This document shows, in pieces, positions 5,672 through 5,821 of a DNA stretch of 5,821 bases. The translations under genes and the position numbers were made by a program. The stretch is from an uncultured Methanobrevibacter sp. (GTDB lineage: Archaea; Methanobacteriota; Methanobacteria; Methanobacteriales; Methanobacteriaceae): positions 1 to 5,821 of the forward strand of contig CAJGDA010000098.1 of assembly GCA_904501935.1 (NCBI GenBank). The letters are read 5' to 3'. The notes under the pieces were generated by a model. That model saw nothing but the letters and a program-made list of their open reading frames with translations. It made no database searches and was not told the DNA's origin. Positions within the stretch are counted from its first letter, which is position 1. Each line of letters starts with the position of its first letter.

Positions 5672-5706
5672 AAACAATAATTTAAAGGGAGCACAAATTA
5701 TTGTTT
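5672..5706. repeat. Perfect 12-bp inverted repeat with 11-nt loop
   Basis: AAACAATAATTT (5672-5683) and AAATTATTGTTT (5695-5706) pair perfectly around the loop AAAGGGAGCAC. Read on the plus strand, the loop displays GGGAG and the stem hides the TTG start of the 32-codon ORF, a form known from translation control. Read on the minus strand, it would be the first hairpin of the larE leader. Confidence 0.55.
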
Positions 5707-5799
5707 GATTTTGCCCGAGAAATATGGAAAAACAAGAATCCCTTCGAAATGAACTATATAACAATAGTTATTTTTTCCATAACTATCATTATTATTTAA
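5701..5799 (+). CDS. Possible 32-residue protein with hydrophobic C-terminus
   Basis: An open frame from TTG to TAA, preceded by GGGAG with 9 nt spacing and a TATA-like box at 5656-5663. The product has a charged N-terminal half (FDFAREIWKNKNPFE) and a hydrophobic end (YITIVIFSITIIII) long enough to reach into the membrane. I recognise no family. It is the only plus-strand candidate in the window, and the palindrome copy at 5758-5771 lies inside it, so the frame may be an accident of AT-rich regulatory DNA or a remnant of a longer gene. It is listed because promoter, ribosome binding site and start line up. Confidence 0.3.
   Translation: MFDFAREIWKNKNPFEMNYITIVIFSITIIII
5758..5771. promoter_or_regulatory. 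Fourth copy of the palindrome, upstream of larE
   Basis: ATAACAATAGTTAT differs from a perfect palindrome by one central pair and is the exact reverse complement of the core at 2675-2688. It lies about 15-25 bp downstream of the predicted minus-strand transcription start (about 5783) set by the TATA box at 5805-5812, where a bound protein would obstruct RNA polymerase. Confidence 0.5.
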
Positions 5800-5804
5800 T
5801 TCAA

Positions 5805-5812
5805 TATATAAA
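5805..5812 (-). promoter_or_regulatory. Minus-strand TATA box, likely promoter of the larE transcript
   Basis: TTTATATA preceded by GCCAAAGG on the minus strand matches a strong archaeal promoter (purine-rich BRE then TATA). Transcription would begin near 5783 and run into larE after a leader of about 240 nt. A nearer promoter (AAAATATA at about 5659-5666) would give a leader of about 95 nt instead. Confidence 0.5.
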
Positions 5813-5821
5813 CCTTTGGCA

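Overview
The window looks like a piece of an AT-rich methanogenic archaeon of the Methanobacteriales, most likely Methanobrevibacter or a close relative. I infer this from archaeal-style TATA boxes, strong GGAGGTG-type ribosome binding sites, T-rich transcript ends, and the mix of an archaeal PdxS/PdxT pair, a LarE-type sulfur transferase and a nitrogenase-like enzyme. The genus is inferred, not proven. All five recognisable genes lie on the minus strand, so the window reads from right to left.

Layout in transcription order. (i) 5821-5542: an AT-rich stretch with a good minus-strand TATA box, one copy of a recurring palindrome, three stem-loops in a row ending 19 bp before larE, and a possible 32-residue plus-strand ORF. 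(ii) 5541-4513: a larE-family gene with three cysteines suited to an iron-sulfur cluster and an unusual C-terminal extension. (iii) 4366-2826: pdxS and pdxT, the two subunits of PLP synthase, separated by a terminator-like hairpin. (iv) 2825-2344: a 482-bp gap holding a convincing 22-codon ORF whose product is more than half Cys and Met, with its own ribosome binding site and a copy of the palindrome upstream. (v) 2343-1: a nitrogenase-like component 1 pair, a complete D-type subunit followed 37 bp later by a K-type subunit that starts at TTG and runs off the left edge.

The D-type subunit keeps the three P-cluster cysteines and the Cys and His that hold FeMo-cofactor in NifD. It lacks the equivalent of NifD His195 and of Gln440. 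This points to a reductase with a nitrogenase-like active-site cluster, not to a CfbD/BchN-type enzyme, and probably not to N2 fixation. Methylthio-alkane reductase (Mar) and the uncharacterised methanogen nitrogenase-like groups are the closest ideas, but the substrate cannot be read from sequence.

The most notable signal is a palindrome, core ATAACAATTGTTAT, found just upstream of the nitrogenase-like operon and of pdxS (both perfect over 18 bp). Versions with one central mismatch lie upstream of the Cys/Met-rich mini-ORF and of larE. A single repressor may therefore control all four units. The gene content (a nitrogenase-like reductase, a sulfur transferase, PLP for sulfur amino-acid enzymes, and a sulfur-rich peptide) suggests sulfur or metal-sulfur control; that is inference.
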